A stretch of 64,000 nt of DNA from Candidatus Fimenecus excrementavium (GTDB taxonomy: Bacteria > Bacillota > Clostridia > Oscillospirales > Acutalibacteraceae). The DNA lies in contig DVGI01000042.1 in NCBI GenBank assembly GCA_018712805.1, positions 1-64,000 on the forward strand, read 5' to 3'. Both the position numbers and the translations under genes were made by a program. Shown one piece after another: positions 1-10,817 of the stretch (position 1 is the first letter of the stretch; each line of letters begins with the position of its first letter). The notes under the pieces were generated by a model. It did not search any database and had not been told where the DNA came from. It was given only the letters and a program-made list of their open reading frames with translations.

Positions 1-37
1 CTTTTTAGCGTGGTCGAACCTAAGCGGTGACCGCAGC

Positions 38-90
38 AAAAATCCTGTCAAGGGCAAGCGTTGTGCTTCGCACCCTTGACAGGATTTTTT
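38..90 (+). terminator. Strong hairpin terminator of a gene left of the window
   Basis: A 17-base arm (38-54) pairs perfectly with 73-89. The inner loop can form a second small stem, AAGC (56-59) with GCTT (65-68). The descending arm ends in a run of six T. It sits eight bases after a frame-1 TGA at 28-30, so it probably ends the last gene of the element to the left, perhaps its integrase. Confidence 0.65.
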
Positions 91-120
91 ACGCCCGCAG
101 GCAGTGACAGCAATAACAGG

Positions 121-142
121 TTTTCTAACACTTTTCTAACAT
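121..142. repeat. 11-bp tandem direct repeat, possible integrase arm sites
   Basis: TTTTCTAACAC (121-131) is followed directly by TTTTCTAACAT (132-142), ten of eleven bases identical. It lies about 140 bases from the tRNA-Leu fragment, inside the presumed element end. The role as integrase arm-type binding sites is inferred from position and repeat form. Confidence 0.5.
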
Positions 143-218
143 TTTGGTTTGATTTACGACAAATTGATGTGCAAGCAAATTCAAGCATTAACCGCGCCAA
201 CACGCTAAAAACGTAGAT

Positions 219-238
219 ATATCAAGGGATATCAAGGG
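219..238. repeat. 10-bp perfect tandem repeat near the att site
   Basis: ATATCAAGGG occurs twice without a gap (219-228, 229-238), 46 bases from the first tRNA-Leu base that is conserved. This is a second candidate pair of recombinase or excisionase sites. Confidence 0.45.
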
Positions 239-283
239 TTTGCGCAAAGCAAGATAACCTTGTATAAAACTTGCTCGAAAAAA

Positions 284-338
284 CTCAAAATCCAGTGGTA
301 GCGATACCGTACCGGTTCGACCCCGGTCACCGGCACCA
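284..338 (+). other. 3' part of tRNA-Leu(CAA), probable attachment site
   Basis: The segment folds as the 3' half of a class II tRNA. It has an anticodon loop CTCAAAA (284-290, anticodon CAA at 286-288), the 3' strand of the anticodon stem TCCAG (291-295), and a long variable arm GGTA/TACC (297-300/305-308). The T arm is ACCGG/CCGGT (311-315/323-327) around loop TTCGACC. The 3' acceptor strand CACCGGC (328-334), discriminator A and encoded CCA (336-338) complete it. The anticodon-stem 5' strand (CTGGA expected), D arm and 5' acceptor GCCGGTG are all absent upstream, where the sequence is GAAAAAA. A tRNA 3' fragment with its own terminator is the classic scar of integration into a tRNA gene; the complete copy would lie at the far end of the element. 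A tRNA intron is a much less likely alternative. Confidence 0.8.
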
Positions 339-378
339 AAAAGCCCCGACGCGTTAGCGCGTTCGGGGCTTTTCTTTT
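339..378 (+). terminator. Terminator of the tRNA-Leu gene
   Basis: Directly after the CCA, AAAAGCCCCGA (339-349) pairs with TCGGGGCTTTT (363-373), with an inner CGCG/CGCG stem, followed by CTTTTT. It would also serve the convergent corA gene that ends at 449. Confidence 0.85.
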
Positions 379-448
379 TGGAAGCAGGCTTTTCTTACTT
401 GTTTTTAATTGCTGTTTTTATATTTCTCGCACAATGGCGCAAGGCCGA

Positions 449-1366
449 TTATAAAAACTTTTTCTTTTTCATAATCACAAGGCACAAAACGACAATCACG
501 ACGCTGACAAGGATTACCGCCGGGTAGCCGTATTGCCAGTGGAGTTCCGGCATATTGCGAAAGTTCATACCGTACCAGCCGGCGACCAAAGAAAGCGGCA
601 GGCAAAGCGTTGTCACCACGGTTAAAATCTGCATAATCCGGTTTTGGCGAATATCCACTTCCGCCTGGAACAGTTCGCGGATTTGCAGGCAATATTCCCG
701 CAAAGACTGCGCGCCGTCCTGCAGGCGGCTGATGCGCTTTTCGAGCAGGCGCAGTTGTTGATGTTCGCTGACGGAAAAGAAATCGTATTCATCCTCTTCG
801 AGCTCACAAACCATGTCGTTGAGCTGGGCGTAATAGTGAAACCACTTCATCGTTTCCTTGCGTTTTTCGGTAAGCTGCGGTCCGAATTTGTCCAAAGAAC
901 CCGCAAGCACCTGATCTTCGAGCTTGCCGAGTTGGTCTTCGATTTCTTCAATGTGGTGGAAATCTTTGAGGAGCAACTGTTCTAACAGCGTACAAAAAAG
1001 CCAGCCCGCGTTATTTTTCGGGTGCTGTTTTTCTTTGGCCAAACGTTTTAAATATGTGTGGGCAACGCCGCTGTCATCACACACCACCAAATGCTTGCCG
1101 GTCAGCAAATAGCCGAACGCAATCGGTTTGCCGTCTTTGGTTTTGCGGGGCGTGAACACCGTCCCGCAAAGGCAGTCTTTGCGCACCTCCGCTTTGCAGA
1201 CGCGCGCGTCCCGAGAAAGCGGCATGTGGTGCAGCTGCGCTTCCACGCCCGGAAACGGTTTTGCGTGCACCAGCTCGTCGCTTGAAAGCACGATAAGCGT
1301 CCACGCGTCGGACGAAAGCGGTTCTTCCAACAATTTCATTGTATTTTCCAACAAATAAGCTTCCAT
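449..1366 (-). CDS. corA: CorA-family magnesium/divalent cation transporter
   Basis: A 305-residue inner-membrane channel subunit of the CorA family, which conducts Mg2+ (some members Co2+ or Zn2+) as a pentamer. The large N-terminal cytoplasmic part is rich in charged helices. Two membrane segments lie at the C-terminus (about 247-266 and 281-299). The family signature GMN is at 266-268 in YGMNF, followed by an MPEL loop as in typical CorA. The start at 1366 is chosen because AGAGGTG lies just upstream; the frame is open further upstream but without a ribosome binding site. It is a single gene with its own promoter at 1403-1431. Substrate is not decidable from sequence. Confidence 0.9.
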   Translation of the reverse strand: MEAYLLENTMKLLEEPLSSDAWTLIVLSSDELVHAKPFPGVEAQLHHMPLSRDARVCKAEVRKDCLCGTVFTPRKTKDGKPIAFGYLLTGKHLVVCDDSGVAHTYLKRLAKEKQHPKNNAGWLFCTLLEQLLLKDFHHIEEIEDQLGKLEDQVLAGSLDKFGPQLTEKRKETMKWFHYYAQLNDMVCELEEDEYDFFSVSEHQQLRLLEKRISRLQDGAQSLREYCLQIRELFQAEVDIRQNRIMQILTVVTTLCLPLSLVAGWYGMNFRNMPELHWQYGYPAVILVSVVIVVLCLVIMKKKKFL

Positions 1367-1402
1367 TGCCGCACCTCTTTTTCCGTAACATTTTCTAAAG
1401 GC

Positions 1403-1431
1403 ATTGTAGCACAAAGGCAGTGAAAAGACAA
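1403..1431 (-). promoter_or_regulatory. Promoter of corA
   Basis: On the minus strand TTGTCT (1426-1431), a 17-base spacer and TACAAT (1403-1408), 37 bases before the corA start codon. A sigma-A type promoter. Confidence 0.65.
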
Positions 1432-1467
1432 GGCACGCTCACGAGCGCATATAATGAATTTTAAAGT

Positions 1468-1505
1468 TAAAAAAGACGCCGTGCGAAAAGCACGGCGTCT
1501 TTTTT
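1468..1505 (-). terminator. Terminator of the GH38 gene (bidirectional)
   Basis: AGACGCCGTGC (1474-1484) pairs with GCACGGCGTCT (1490-1500) around a GAAAA loop, flanked by six A on the left and five T on the right. It works in either direction; the gene that needs it is the minus-strand mannosidase ending at 1525. Confidence 0.85.
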
Positions 1506-1524
1506 CATTGGTTTTGTTAAGTCA

Positions 1525-4557
<3,033 letters not shown>

Positions 4558-4582
4558 TTTGGTCACTCCGTTTCTTTTCGGC

Positions 4583-4611
4583 ATTATAACACATGGTGTT
4601 TTTCGTTACAA
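4583..4611 (-). promoter_or_regulatory. Promoter of the GH38 gene
   Basis: Minus strand TTGTAA (4606-4611), 17-base spacer, TATAAT (4583-4588). It lies between the end of folC and the mannosidase start. Confidence 0.7.
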
Positions 4612-4618
4612 TCTTTTT

Positions 4619-5878
4619 TTAATTCTCGATTGACAATCCGAGGTCGGAAAGCAGATAAAACGACCCGCAGACAAGCACCAAGCCGTCATTCGGCGTTGTG
4701 CGTTTGGCGTTTTCAAACGCGGCGGGGACATTTGGCTCCAAGAAAATTTCGCCGGGAAAATCGCCGATTTGCGCCTTTAAATCCTCCGGCGCGGCGGCAC
4801 GGGGATTTTTTGGCTTTGTAAACCAAATGGTTTTTACATATGGCGTGACGGCTTTTAAATAGTGCGCTGTGTCTTTATCTTCCATCATGCCGATGACCGC
4901 CGTCACATTTTCGGGGGCGAAGTCGCGAAGGACTCTTGCCAGCGCGGCGCCGCATTCGGGGTTGTGCCCGCCGTCTAACAGCACGGGCGGGGGCCCCGGC
5001 AAAATTTCCATTCTGCCGTGCATGACTGTTTTGTGAATGCCGTTTACAATATTTTCTTGTGTAACGCCCGGAAGGCAGCGCGCCGCTTCAATAGCGCCGA
5101 CGGCGTTTTCCACCTGATGAAGCCCGGTAAGCGGCATTGTATATTCTCTGCCGCCATAAGAAAATACCGTTTCGCCGAGCGTTTGGCTTTGCACCTTAGC
5201 GCTGTTTACGTCGGCGACGACCAAACGGTTATGTTTTTCGGCGGCGGTGTTTTGAATCACCTGCAAAGCGTCCGGTTCTTGCCGGTTGGTGGTGACGGTG
5301 ACGCCGCCCTCTTTGATAATCCCCGCCTTTTCAAACGCGATTTTCGCAATCGTGTCGCCCAACACTTTCGTGTGGTCAAGGGAAATCGAAGTAATCACGC
5401 ACACTTCGGAACAGGGAATAATGTTGGTCGAATCAAAACGACCGCCGAGCCCCACTTCCATAACGGCGATGTCACAGCCGGCGTTTTTAAAATACAACAG
5501 CGCGGCGGCGGTAATCGCCTCAAATTCCGTGGGGACAATCCCACGCCGGTTCAAACGCTCTATCGCGTCGCGGACGATGGTGACGGTTTCGGCAAGTGCA
5601 GACTCGGAAATGTTTTGGTGATTTACCTGAATCCGCTCGCAAAACGAAAACACATAAGGTGACGTGAACAGGCCGGTTTTGTAACCCGCTTCCACCAAAA
5701 TGCGGCTGAGCATATTGGAGGTTGTCCCCTTGCCATTTGTACCGGCGACATGGACGAATTTCAAATTATTTTGCGGATTTCCGAGTTCCGCGAGTAAGGC
5801 GGAAATCCGCGACAGCCCCGGCTTCATTCCGAACACCAAAAGCGAATGGATATAAGCGACAGCTTCGCTGTAAGTCAT
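4619..5878 (-). CDS. folC: Folylpolyglutamate synthase / dihydrofolate synthase
   Basis: A 419-residue Mur-ligase-type enzyme that adds glutamate to dihydropteroate and to reduced folates with ATP. The P-loop is GTNGKGTT at 46-53, with a further Mur-ligase nucleotide signature around 310 (LLDGGHNPE). Length is normal for FolC. The start at 5878 lies 13 bases after the exonuclease III stop codon, and its ribosome binding site GAGGTG overlaps that stop, so translation is probably coupled. Whether it has both DHFS and FPGS activity cannot be read from sequence. No clear hairpin terminator is seen after it. Confidence 0.92.
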   Translation of the reverse strand: MTYSEAVAYIHSLLVFGMKPGLSRISALLAELGNPQNNLKFVHVAGTNGKGTTSNMLSRILVEAGYKTGLFTSPYVFSFCERIQVNHQNISESALAETVTIVRDAIERLNRRGIVPTEFEAITAAALLYFKNAGCDIAVMEVGLGGRFDSTNIIPCSEVCVITSISLDHTKVLGDTIAKIAFEKAGIIKEGGVTVTTNRQEPDALQVIQNTAAEKHNRLVVADVNSAKVQSQTLGETVFSYGGREYTMPLTGLHQVENAVGAIEAARCLPGVTQENIVNGIHKTVMHGRMEILPGPPPVLLDGGHNPECGAALARVLRDFAPENVTAVIGMMEDKDTAHYLKAVTPYVKTIWFTKPKNPRAAAPEDLKAQIGDFPGEIFLEPNVPAAFENAKRTTPNDGLVLVCGSFYLLSDLGLSIEN

Positions 5879-5891
5879 TTACAAAAACACC

Positions 5892-6650
5892 TCAGATATC
5901 GACAAGCAGTTCCACCGGGCAATGGTCGGAACCGTAAATTTCATTATGAATGGACGCGCCCACAAGCTTTTCGCAAAGACGCTTCGAGACGACAAAATAG
6001 TCAATGCGCCACCCCGCGTTATTGGCGCGGGCGTTGAAGCGGTAAGACCACCAGGAATACGCCCCCGTAAGGTCCGGGTAAAACCAGCGGAAGCTGTCGA
6101 CAAAGCCGCTTTCCAAAAGCGTTGTGAACTTTTCGCGTTCTTCCGGAGAAAAGCCCGGGTTTTTCACGTTGGTTTTCGGGTTTTTCAAGTCGATTTCTTG
6201 GTGCGCGACGTTTAAGTCGCCGCAATAAATAACCGGCTTCGTTTTATCGAGCGCGACAAGATAAGCGCGCAACTTATTCTCCCACGACATACGGTATTCA
6301 AGCCGCTTTAAGCCGTCCTGGGAATTGGGCGTATAGCAGTTGACCAAATAAAATTCGGGGTATTCGAGCGTAATGACGCGGCCCTCGCTGTCATAATAGG
6401 CATCGCCGAGGCCGTAGGCAACCGACAACGGTTCTTCTTTGGCGAAAATCGCCGTGCCGGAATAGCCTTTCTTTTCGGCATAATTCCAATAGGAAAAATA
6501 CCCGTCAAACGAAAGGTCTAACTGCCCTTCCTGGAGTTTGGTTTCCTGTAAGCAAAAGAAATCGGCGTTTAATTCTAAAAAGGTTTCTTCAAAGTTTTTC
6601 CCGACGCACGCGCGCAGGCCGTTCACATTCCACGAAATCAGTTTTTTCAT
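5892..6650 (-). CDS. exoA: Exodeoxyribonuclease III (AP endonuclease)
   Basis: A 252-residue Xth/ExoA-type enzyme of the endonuclease/exonuclease/phosphatase fold, which cleaves DNA at abasic sites and degrades 3' ends in base excision repair. Seen motifs: SWNVNGLRA near the N-terminus, LQETK at 34-38 with metal-binding Glu36, CGDLNVAH in the middle, and the C-terminal GSDHCPVEL with the catalytic Asp-His. The start at 6650 follows GGGGAGGCG; a longer reading from 6740 has no ribosome binding site. First gene of a pair with folC. Confidence 0.95.
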   Translation of the reverse strand: MKKLISWNVNGLRACVGKNFEETFLELNADFFCLQETKLQEGQLDLSFDGYFSYWNYAEKKGYSGTAIFAKEEPLSVAYGLGDAYYDSEGRVITLEYPEFYLVNCYTPNSQDGLKRLEYRMSWENKLRAYLVALDKTKPVIYCGDLNVAHQEIDLKNPKTNVKNPGFSPEEREKFTTLLESGFVDSFRWFYPDLTGAYSWWSYRFNARANNAGWRIDYFVVSKRLCEKLVGASIHNEIYGSDHCPVELLVDI

Positions 6651-6727
6651 TGGATTCGCCTCCCCGTTTTTTATAAAAATGACGACGATATTGTAACACT
6701 CCGCGGCGGAAAAATCCACAGTTTTCA

Positions 6728-6756
6728 TTGACTTTTTCAATTTTGTGCGGTATCAT
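6728..6756 (+). promoter_or_regulatory. Promoter of the orphan gene at 6795
   Basis: TTGACT (6728-6733), 17-base spacer, TATCAT (6751-6756), 38 bases before the start codon. Confidence 0.65.
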
Positions 6757-6794
6757 ACTTTTGTTAAATTTTTAACGCTTTTGGAGGCGTTTCC

Positions 6795-7688
6795 ATGCAA
6801 AACCCTTATACGAATCAAACCACAACCGAAAAAGGCTTTTGGCACCTCTTTTTCAGCACTTTTGAAAAAGCCGGGCTTTTGTGCCTGTTTTTCGCGCTTG
6901 TTTATTTTTCGCTGTATTTGGCATTGACGCAAGGGCGCATGCGCTTGGTCGGCAATTTTGCTTCTTCGCCGAATTCTCAAATTACAAGCGGCATACAAAA
7001 CGCGCTGCCCGCAGGTTCAGGCAATGTGTCGGGAACCACGCTGCCTTTGGAAAATGCCGTGACGGCGGACCTGACCAAAATGCCGCAGGGCAACGAAGAA
7101 ATCGCCGCTTATTTTTCGTCAGCGATCAATAAAGCGAAGGCGGAGGCCTCTTCGGTTACGCTTTTGCAGAAAAAAGGCACGAATTATAACGGCGTGGTGG
7201 ACGCAGGCAACAACTTTTTGCTTTCCTCTCTCGCAAAATCGCTGATGGGGTCGTTTTTAAAAGACGAATCTCCGAACACCGTTTACAGCACGCGCAGTGA
7301 AATTGCCGACAACTTTATCCCCCGCGGCACACAAAGCGTTTTGACGGCTAACGACATTGCCGAAGCGAACTGCACGGAAGAAAACGGCTATTATATTTTA
7401 AAGGTTAAAGTTAAGCCGGACAATAATCCGGCGGCGGGGCACGGCTCCGGCGCGGTCGGTTCGGTCATTACGACGGACGAAATCACAAGCGCGGTCAACG
7501 GGCGCATCAATTTTGATAACCTGCTTTGTCAATACGACGGTGCGTCGGCGCAAATCAAGGTGGAAAAGGCCACCGGTCATCTTACGGAAATTTCGTCGAG
7601 CCTGCCGATGTATTTACATTTGACGGCTTTGGGGCTTGAGTGCCGCATCGGTTTACAGTTTGACGAGAACTGGACCGTGGCGTGGTAA
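6795..7688 (+). CDS. Uncharacterised single-pass membrane protein
   Basis: A 297-residue protein that I do not recognise. Residues 1-18 are polar, 19-45 form one hydrophobic segment (around LLCLFFALVYFSLYLAL), and the rest is soluble, with a Ser/Gly/Thr-rich linker after the membrane segment. The topology suggests an N-terminal anchor with the bulk outside the cell. The mature part has no Cys pair and no enzyme motif that I can name. GGAGGCG lies 8 bases before the ATG. It has its own promoter and a strong terminator, so it is a single-gene unit between divergent DNA-repair genes and the HAD/RNase HI pair. Possible role at the envelope is inference only. Confidence 0.8.
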   Translation: MQNPYTNQTTTEKGFWHLFFSTFEKAGLLCLFFALVYFSLYLALTQGRMRLVGNFASSPNSQITSGIQNALPAGSGNVSGTTLPLENAVTADLTKMPQGNEEIAAYFSSAINKAKAEASSVTLLQKKGTNYNGVVDAGNNFLLSSLAKSLMGSFLKDESPNTVYSTRSEIADNFIPRGTQSVLTANDIAEANCTEENGYYILKVKVKPDNNPAAGHGSGAVGSVITTDEITSAVNGRINFDNLLCQYDGASAQIKVEKATGHLTEISSSLPMYLHLTALGLECRIGLQFDENWTVAW

Positions 7689-7703
7689 ATGATTGGATTT
7701 CTC

Positions 7704-7737
7704 GGTGCAATTCTTCGGAATTGCACCTTTTCTTTTT
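7704..7737 (+). terminator. Terminator of the orphan gene
   Basis: GGTGCAATTC (7704-7713), TTCG tetraloop, GAATTGCACC (7718-7727), then TTTTCTTTTT. Confidence 0.9.
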
Positions 7738-7804
7738 AGACGCGGTATGCTAAAATAAATAAAACTGCCGGCGGGGTCGGCATTGTGTTTTTAAGGAGAT
7801 TTGC

Positions 7805-8617
7805 ATGGCGGATTACAGTTGTTTTTCTAAAACCAAATATTTTATTATTGATATGGACGGCACCTTTTATTTGGACGGTGAACTCATTGACGGCGCGCTG
7901 GATTTTTTAAAGGAAGCAAAGACGCTGGGCAAAGATTTTTGTTTTTTCACCAACAATTCCTCAAACAACGCGGCGTTTTGCCAAGAAAAGCTTCGGAAAA
8001 TGGGCTGTTCTGTGCCGACGGAGAAAATCATTCTTTCCACCGACGTGACGACCGATTATTTAAACCGGAACTGCAAAGGCAAACGCGTTTTTCTTTTGGG
8101 CAACGAACGGCTGACCGCGGATTTTCAGAAAGCCGGCATCAAGCTTGTCGAAAAAGACCCGGATATTGTGGTTTTGGGTTTTGACACGACGCTGACCTAT
8201 CAGAAATTGTGGGACGCCTGCCGCTATATTGCGAACGGCGCCGACTATATCGCCACCCACCCCGACCGCAACTGCCCGACGGCAGACGGCTTTATGCCCG
8301 ACACGGGGTCTATGATGGCGCTTATCCACGCTTCCACCGGGCGCGACCCGCTTGTTATGGGCAAACCGAATCAATTTACCGTTGATTACTTAACCCACCG
8401 GCTAAACTGCACGCGCGACGAGCTTTGCTTTATCGGTGACCGGCTCGAGACCGATATTTTAATCGGACAAGCCGCGGGGATTTCGACCGTGCTTGTATTG
8501 ACCGGCGTAACGACGAAAGAAGATTATGAAAAAAGCGACATTCGCGCAAGCGTCGTGGAAGCGTCACTCAAAGATTTTGCAAAGCATTTGAAAGAACGGA
8601 GCGAAACATGGAACTGA
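7805..8617 (+). CDS. HAD-IIA family sugar-phosphate/nucleotide phosphatase
   Basis: A 270-residue haloacid-dehalogenase hydrolase of subfamily IIA (NagD/PGP-like). Motif I is DMDGT at 16-20 with nucleophile Asp16. Motif II is in TNNSS (about 57-61). The conserved Lys is in GKPN (about 187-190) and motif III is GDRLETDI (about 208-215). Such enzymes dephosphorylate small phosphorylated sugars or nucleotides in the cytoplasm; the substrate is open. AAGGAG precedes the ATG. Its last 10 bases overlap the rnhA start, so the two are one unit. Confidence 0.88.
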   Translation: MADYSCFSKTKYFIIDMDGTFYLDGELIDGALDFLKEAKTLGKDFCFFTNNSSNNAAFCQEKLRKMGCSVPTEKIILSTDVTTDYLNRNCKGKRVFLLGNERLTADFQKAGIKLVEKDPDIVVLGFDTTLTYQKLWDACRYIANGADYIATHPDRNCPTADGFMPDTGSMMALIHASTGRDPLVMGKPNQFTVDYLTHRLNCTRDELCFIGDRLETDILIGQAAGISTVLVLTGVTTKEDYEKSDIRASVVEASLKDFAKHLKERSETWN

Positions 8618-9060
8618 CAAAAGTGGATTTGTTTACCGACGGCGCTTGCTCCGGCAACCCCGGCGCGGGCGGCTGGGGCGCGATTTTGCGCTGTAAAGGC
8701 ACGGAAAAAGAGCTTTCCGGCGGCAGCGAAATGACGACCAACAACAAAATGGAACTGACCGCAGTCATTGAAGGGTTAAAAGCGCTCAACCGCCCCTGTC
8801 ACGTTACGCTTTACACGGACTCCAAATATGTCGCGGACGGCATTTCCAAAGGCTGGGCGGCTTCTTGGAAAGCGCGCGGCTGGCGCAAAAAAGACGGAAA
8901 ACCCGCTTTAAACCCGGAACTTTGGGACGAGCTTTTAAATCTTTGCAAACGCCACCAGTTGGAAATCATTTGGCTCAAAGGCCACGCCGGGCACCCGGAA
9001 AACGAACGCTGTGACGCAATGGCGGTGGCGCAGTCAAAAAAATATACAAAAATCAACTAA
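8608..9060 (+). CDS. rnhA: Ribonuclease HI
   Basis: A 150-residue RNase HI, which cuts the RNA strand of RNA-DNA hybrids. The four carboxylates are visible: Asp11 in FTDGACSGNPG, Glu in NKMELTAV, Asp in YTDSKYV and Asp in NERCDAMA. The His-bearing loop GHAGHPENE is also present. The length is that of E. coli RNase HI, without the N-terminal hybrid-binding domain of some firmicute enzymes. The ATG at 8608 lies inside the end of the HAD gene, and GGAG upstream falls within that gene. Confidence 0.95.
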   Translation: MELTKVDLFTDGACSGNPGAGGWGAILRCKGTEKELSGGSEMTTNNKMELTAVIEGLKALNRPCHVTLYTDSKYVADGISKGWAASWKARGWRKKDGKPALNPELWDELLNLCKRHQLEIIWLKGHAGHPENERCDAMAVAQSKKYTKIN

Positions 9061-9114
9061 ACAATTTTGTGCATTTTTTAACCTTGTTTTTTTCGTTATT
9101 TTTCGATTTTGTTA

Positions 9115-9143
9115 TTGAACACCCGAAAAGAATATGTTAAGAT
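9115..9143 (+). promoter_or_regulatory. Promoter of the GPH symporter gene
   Basis: TTGAAC (9115-9120), 17-base spacer, TAAGAT (9138-9143), about 40 bases before the start. Confidence 0.6.
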
Positions 9144-9183
9144 TTAGATTGATATTTTCGGTACATAAAAGGATGTGATTTTT

Positions 9184-10755
9184 TTGGCGGAATCTACTGT
9201 TGCTGTCGAACAGGAAGAGCAGCTGGAAAATGAAGTCGACAAAGAAATTGAAAAGGCTTCTGCGCAAAATCGGCGCTATTTGCGCCCGCGGGAAATTTTT
9301 GCTTTTCTGCTCACTGCTTTCGGTCAAAAAAACTTAACGCAATTTGTGAACGCCACACGGCAGTTCTTCATGATCAGCTTTTTGGGGCTTTCCGGCTCGG
9401 CTTACGGCACCATTATTTTCATTGAAACGTTGTATGACGCGCTCGACGACTCGCTTTCGGGGTTGATTATCGACCGGACCCGCACCCGTTGGGGCAAAAT
9501 GCGGCCGTATCTTTTGCTTTCCACCCCGGTTTGGGCAATCGCCATTATGATGCTTTTCACGACGCCCTCTTTTTTGGAAAGCAACACGCAAAAAATCATT
9601 TGGGCGGTCATCGCCATTTTTGCGCACAACCTCGGCATGTCCTATTTCGGCGTGTTCAACATTCTTTTGTATGACGTAACGCCGAACATCAACGAGCGAA
9701 ACAACCTGATTGCTTCGCAGAAGTTCATGGAGCTGTTCGGCGTGTGGATTCCCTCGCTTTTGCCGTTCTTTGTTGACCTTCTGCCGCAGATGACGGACAA
9801 CTCCGTCGGCATGCAGGACGTTTACACCGGCTTTGCCGCCATCATGGTTGTGATTTCCGCCGCAACGGCAATTTACGGCTTCTTTGTTATCCGTGAGCGC
9901 GTGCCGCTTGCTTCGCGCGAACAAATGAAAGAAGTCAGCATTTGGCAGTCGATTAAAATTGCATTTAAAAACCGCCCGATGCTCGTCTTACAGCTCAACT
10001 ATTTCTTCAACGGCTTTAAGAGCGTTGGTTCTTCGAGTGAAAGCTTTTTCTGGCAGCACAACGCCGGCAAACTTTCTTACGGCACAATCGCCGGTATTTT
10101 CACCGGCATTCCGAACTACTTTATGGTTCCCCTCGCGCCCAAACTCATCCGCAAGTTCGGCGCACGAAACACCGGCATTATGGCGGGTATTTTCGGCGGC
10201 GTTGCCTATACGATTCTTTTCTTTATAGGCTACAAACCTTTCGGCGAATGGGATTCCGGGGAACACATCGTTTTGAACTTGGTCGCCATCACCCTAATGC
10301 TGACCATTTGCGGTCTTCCGAACCAGATTATCAACGTTGTCAGCGCGGTTTTACAGGGCGACGTTTACGACTACGGAGAGTGGAAATACGGCGTGCGTAA
10401 CGAAGCGCTGATCGCCACGGTTTCCGGCTATTTCCAAAAGCTTGCAAATGCTGTAACCGGTCTTCTTTCCGGCTTGGTGATTACTTGGGTTGGTTATACC
10501 GCGCACAAAGATGTATTCGGCAACGTTGTTCGCGAAACCGACAGCGACGTTTTGCGCGGGTTCTGGATTCTCTTCTGCCTGCTTCCGGCATTTGCCCGGT
10601 TTATGTATGGCGTTTCGTTAATCTTCTTCAACGTCCACGGCAAATTCAAAGCGCAGATGCTCGAAGACCTCGAACAGCGCCGCCGCGAAAAGGTGGAAAG
10701 CATGAACGAAGAAAGCGCACAACCGTCGGAAAACAGCGGCAGCGCAGACGAATAA
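9184..10755 (+). CDS. GPH-family sugar:cation symporter (MelB-like MFS transporter)
   Basis: A 523-residue membrane transporter of the glycoside-pentoside-hexuronide family (MFS_2). The segment DRTRTRWGKMRPYLL after the second helix and DVYDYGEWKYG after the tenth are family signatures seen in MelB, GusB and XynB-type transporters. About 12 membrane helices are visible. The charged N-terminal tail of roughly 35 residues and the Ser/Glu-rich C-terminus are cytoplasmic. The start is taken as TTG at 9184, spaced properly from GGATGTGA; the in-frame GTG at 9175 overlaps that ribosome binding site. The sugar is unknown; glycosidase genes on either side make an oligosaccharide or glycoside plausible. 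Confidence 0.9.
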   Translation: MAESTVAVEQEEQLENEVDKEIEKASAQNRRYLRPREIFAFLLTAFGQKNLTQFVNATRQFFMISFLGLSGSAYGTIIFIETLYDALDDSLSGLIIDRTRTRWGKMRPYLLLSTPVWAIAIMMLFTTPSFLESNTQKIIWAVIAIFAHNLGMSYFGVFNILLYDVTPNINERNNLIASQKFMELFGVWIPSLLPFFVDLLPQMTDNSVGMQDVYTGFAAIMVVISAATAIYGFFVIRERVPLASREQMKEVSIWQSIKIAFKNRPMLVLQLNYFFNGFKSVGSSSESFFWQHNAGKLSYGTIAGIFTGIPNYFMVPLAPKLIRKFGARNTGIMAGIFGGVAYTILFFIGYKPFGEWDSGEHIVLNLVAITLMLTICGLPNQIINVVSAVLQGDVYDYGEWKYGVRNEALIATVSGYFQKLANAVTGLLSGLVITWVGYTAHKDVFGNVVRETDSDVLRGFWILFCLLPAFARFMYGVSLIFFNVHGKFKAQMLEDLEQRRREKVESMNEESAQPSENSGSADE

Positions 10756-10771
10756 AAATCACAAAACATAG

Positions 10772-10806
10772 AAAAAGAAGCAACCCCGATGGGTTGCTTC
10801 TTTTTT
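10772..10806. terminator. Shared convergent terminator
   Basis: GAAGCAACCC (10777-10786), CGAT, GGGTTGCTTC (10791-10800), flanked by five A and six T. Serves the symporter gene on the plus strand and the DUF5131 gene on the minus strand. Confidence 0.88.
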
Positions 10807-10817
10807 GTTTTTTTGTT

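Larger units (their letters stand above)
1..283. mobile_element. Terminal segment of an integrated element (attR side)
   Basis: This stretch carries no convincing gene and lies directly against a truncated tRNA-Leu. The first 30 bases are open in frame 1 and read LFSVVEPKR then TGA, possibly the last codons of a gene entering from the left. A strong hairpin follows at 38-89. An 11-base direct repeat (TTTTCTAACAC at 121, TTTTCTAACAT at 132) and a 10-base tandem repeat (ATATCAAGGG at 219 and 229) follow. Tandem short repeats near a tRNA 3' end are what tyrosine integrases use as arm sites in ICEs and prophages. That the element lies to the left of the window is inferred. Confidence 0.6.
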
